Source: Rhizobacter sp.
GTDB taxonomy: Bacteria; Pseudomonadota; Gammaproteobacteria; Burkholderiales; Burkholderiaceae
Assembly (NCBI GenBank): GCA_014379885.1
Contig: JACMKW010000410.1
Coordinates: 1 to 14,011 of the forward strand
Length of the DNA: 14,011 nucleotides
Reading direction: 5' to 3'
In this document: piece by piece, positions 12,732 through 14,011 of the stretch
Layout of the letters: every line of letters begins with the position of its first letter
Position numbering within the stretch: the first letter of the stretch is position 1
Translations under genes and position numbers: made by a program
The notes under the pieces: model-generated
The model's database searches: none
What the model was told of the DNA's origin: nothing
What the model saw: only the letters and a program-made list of their open reading frames with translations

Positions 12732-13409
12732 TCAGGACAGCGTGGCCGCCTCTTTGCCGTGGTTGATGTGCTGCTGCATCAGGCGCTTGACGCGTGCGCC
12801 GTCTCGCGCCTTCAAGGCGGTCATGATCAGGCGGTGCTCTTCCAGCGAGGCCTCCAGCCGCCCTTGCTTGAACAGCGAATGATGACGGTTGAGCTTCATG
12901 ACCTTGCGCAAGTCATTCACCAGCTGCAAGCGCCAACGGTTGTCGGCGATCTGCAGCAAGCGGATGTGAAATTGCTCGTTGGCGCGAAAGAAGGCATCGC
13001 GGTCATCGACCGTGCGCTCCAGCGCAAGGTGCAGCTGCTCCAACTCGCCCAGCTCGCCGTCGCTGGCCCGGGTGGCGACCACGGCGGCGGCATCACTTTC
13101 GAGCAAGGCCAACAGGTGAAACACCTCGGACAGGTCGCGCTCCGAGACCTCGGTGACATAAGCGCCACGGCGCAGCTTCATGGTGACCAGACCCTCGGAG
13201 GCCAGCACCTTGAGCGCCTCGCGCAAGGGCGTGCGGCTGATGCCGTACTCGGCAGCCAGCGCCTGCTCGTCGATCCAGCTGCCGGGGGGCAGGGTGTGCG
13301 CCAGGATGCGCGCGCGCAGGCGCTCGGCCACCTGCTCATACAGAGCGCTTTCACGCAGGCGCGACGAGGCGGGCGCAACCAGCGGCGCTAAGGTCTGAGA
13401 GGTGGACAT
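12732..13409 (-). CDS. GntR-family regulator, FadR/FCD subfamily
   Basis: A 225-residue repressor-type protein. The N-terminal winged HTH covers about 20-88 (ESALYEQVAERLRARIL, LAAEYGISRTPLREALKVLASEG, RRGAYVTEVS). The all-helical FCD ligand domain follows, with FHLLALLESDAAAV, the metal-ligand type His in NEQFHIRLL, and further His in EEHRLIMTALKARD and MQQHI. FCD domains bind small carboxylic acids, often with a metal. The gene is divergent from methylmalonyl-CoA mutase, so a ligand from propionate or methylmalonyl metabolism is plausible (inference). A perfect dyad over both -10 regions is a good operator candidate. The ATG at 13409 has no clear Shine-Dalgarno sequence. Confidence 0.92.
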   Translation of the reverse strand: MSTSQTLAPLVAPASSRLRESALYEQVAERLRARILAHTLPPGSWIDEQALAAEYGISRTPLREALKVLASEGLVTMKLRRGAYVTEVSERDLSEVFHLLALLESDAAAVVATRASDGELGELEQLHLALERTVDDRDAFFRANEQFHIRLLQIADNRWRLQLVNDLRKVMKLNRHHSLFKQGRLEASLEEHRLIMTALKARDGARVKRLMQQHINHGKEAATLS

Positions 13410-13445
13410 GGCAAGAAGGAGTGGCGCAACGCCAAAGTCTGTAGA

Positions 13446-13451
13446 TATAAT
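13446..13451 (+). promoter_or_regulatory. -10 element for methylmalonyl-CoA mutase
   Basis: A perfect TATAAT in otherwise GC-rich DNA. A -35 at suitable spacing (around 13422-13428) is poor. It overlaps the left arm of the 20-bp dyad. Confidence 0.45.
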
Positions 13452-13466
13452 TCAATTTTGAATTAT
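13447..13466. promoter_or_regulatory. Perfect 20-bp dyad, candidate GntR operator
   Basis: ATAATTCAA (13447-13455), centre TT, TTGAATTAT (13458-13466): two perfect 9-bp arms in an AT-rich island. It sits midway between the divergent GntR and methylmalonyl-CoA mutase genes and covers the -10 elements of both predicted promoters. Binding would block both. Confidence 0.65.
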
Positions 13467-13490
13467 GGGTGAATGTGCCGGCGGCGTCCA
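13462..13490 (-). promoter_or_regulatory. Candidate promoter of the GntR-family gene
   Basis: On the minus strand TGGACG (13490-13485) and CATAAT (13467-13462) are separated by 17 nt and match 4 and 5 of 6 consensus bases. The leader would be about 45 nt. The -10 overlaps the dyad, as expected for autorepression. Confidence 0.4.
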
Positions 13491-13524
13491 GTGCCTCCAG
13501 AGCGAAGCCCGAAGCGAAACCAGC

Positions 13525-14011
13525 ATGTCCAACGATGCCAAGCTCACTCCTGAAGCCTTCGCCGCCTGGCAAAAGGCCGCTGCCAAGTCGGCCCCGGGTG
13601 GCCAGCTCGATGCGCTGAACTGGGTCACGCCCGAGGGCATCGTGGTCAAGCCGCTTTACACCGCGGCCGATGTGAAAGACTTGCCTCACGCCGACACGCT
13701 GCCCGGCTTTGCGCCTTTCGTGCGAGGCCCGCAGGCCACCATGTACGCGGTGCGCCCGTGGACGATCCGCCAGTACGCCGGTTTCTCCACCGCCGAAGCG
13801 TCGAACGAGTTCTATCGCAATGCGCTTGCCGCCGGCGGCCAGGGCGTGAGCGTGGCCTACGACCTGGCCACCCACCGCGGCTCCGACAGCGACCACCCGC
13901 GCGTGACGGGCGACGTGGGCATGGCCGGCGTGGCCATCGACAGCGTCGAGGACATGAAGATCCTGTTCGTGGGCATACCGCTGGCCAAGGTGAGCGTCAG
14001 CATGACGATGA
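13525..14011 (+). CDS. Methylmalonyl-CoA mutase large subunit (N-terminal part, 3' end outside window)
   Basis: The frame is open to the window edge, giving 162 residues. The start [17 protein letters not shown] leads into the highly conserved N-terminus of the B12-dependent mutase: [66 protein letters not shown], and [12 protein letters not shown]. The enzyme interconverts (R)-methylmalonyl-CoA and succinyl-CoA in propionate and odd-chain or branched amino acid breakdown. The ATG at 13525 gives the usual family N-terminus; an in-frame ATG at 13465 lies in the operator dyad and lacks a ribosome binding site. No strong Shine-Dalgarno sequence is seen for either. It is divergent from the FCD-type GntR regulator. 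Whether the cobalamin-binding domain is fused cannot be seen here. Confidence 0.95.
   Translation, partial: MSNDAKLTPEAFAAWQKAAAKSAPGGQLDALNWVTPEGIVVKPLYTAADVKDLPHADTLPGFAPFVRGPQATMYAVRPWTIRQYAGFSTAEASNEFYRNALAAGGQGVSVAYDLATHRGSDSDHPRVTGDVGMAGVAIDSVEDMKILFVGIPLAKVSVSMTM

Noticed and set aside
12183..13391. 402-codon plus-strand frame across folA and the GntR gene
   Set aside because: Antisense to two well-identified genes; composition is rich in Arg, Gly, Gln and His with no domain.

Overview
The window looks like a chromosomal segment of a GC-rich betaproteobacterium, most likely Burkholderiales and probably Comamonadaceae-like. The reasons are strong G/C preference at third codon positions, the DUF1328 / DUF883 / YqjE-type gene run, the folA sequence type, and a methylmalonyl-CoA mutase divergent from an FCD-type GntR regulator. 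The genus assignment is an inference from family resemblance. I see no phage, IS, tRNA, rRNA or CRISPR. Both ends are cut inside genes: a cardiolipin synthase-like PLD protein at the left and methylmalonyl-CoA mutase at the right.

Left part (1-3163): the 3' end of the PLD-family gene is followed by a diguanylate cyclase with intact GGDEF and I-site. The cyclase gene converges on a leftward four-gene run, in transcription order DUF1328, DUF883 (YqjD/ElaB-like), YqjE-like two-helix protein, and a one-helix protein. These are small envelope proteins of the kind usually linked to general stress.

Middle (3309-6900): a CHASE3 / HisKA_3 histidine kinase is divergent from a NarL/LuxR response regulator, which converges on a stand-alone receiver protein. 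Next come a possible 67-residue protein and a secreted protein built from three Cys-containing repeats, closed by a strong bidirectional terminator. An imperfect dyad of the form TGTCAG-N6-CCTACA lies upstream of the DUF1328 operon (one copy) and upstream of the small-protein / secreted-protein pair (two copies). It resembles the TGTAAG-N6-CTTACA box of GacA/UvrY-type regulators. I infer that the local response regulator, or a close homologue, controls both envelope-stress units.

Right of centre (6920-10399): three tightly coupled leftward genes encode an uncharacterised helical protein, a two-domain KaiC-like ATPase and a soluble hybrid histidine kinase. ATGA overlap and 1-nt spacing indicate translational coupling. 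There is no kaiA or kaiB, and the KaiC autophosphorylation residues appear to be replaced. This is the best candidate for an unusual signalling system in the window.

Right part (10675-14011): a Cys-rich two-helix membrane protein resembling MerF/MerT is divergent from a MerR-family metal sensor, with a typical long-spacer operator-promoter between them. Then folA with a downstream DUF4337 gene, an FCD-type GntR regulator, and the start of methylmalonyl-CoA mutase. A perfect 20-bp dyad between the last two covers the -10 elements of both divergent promoters.
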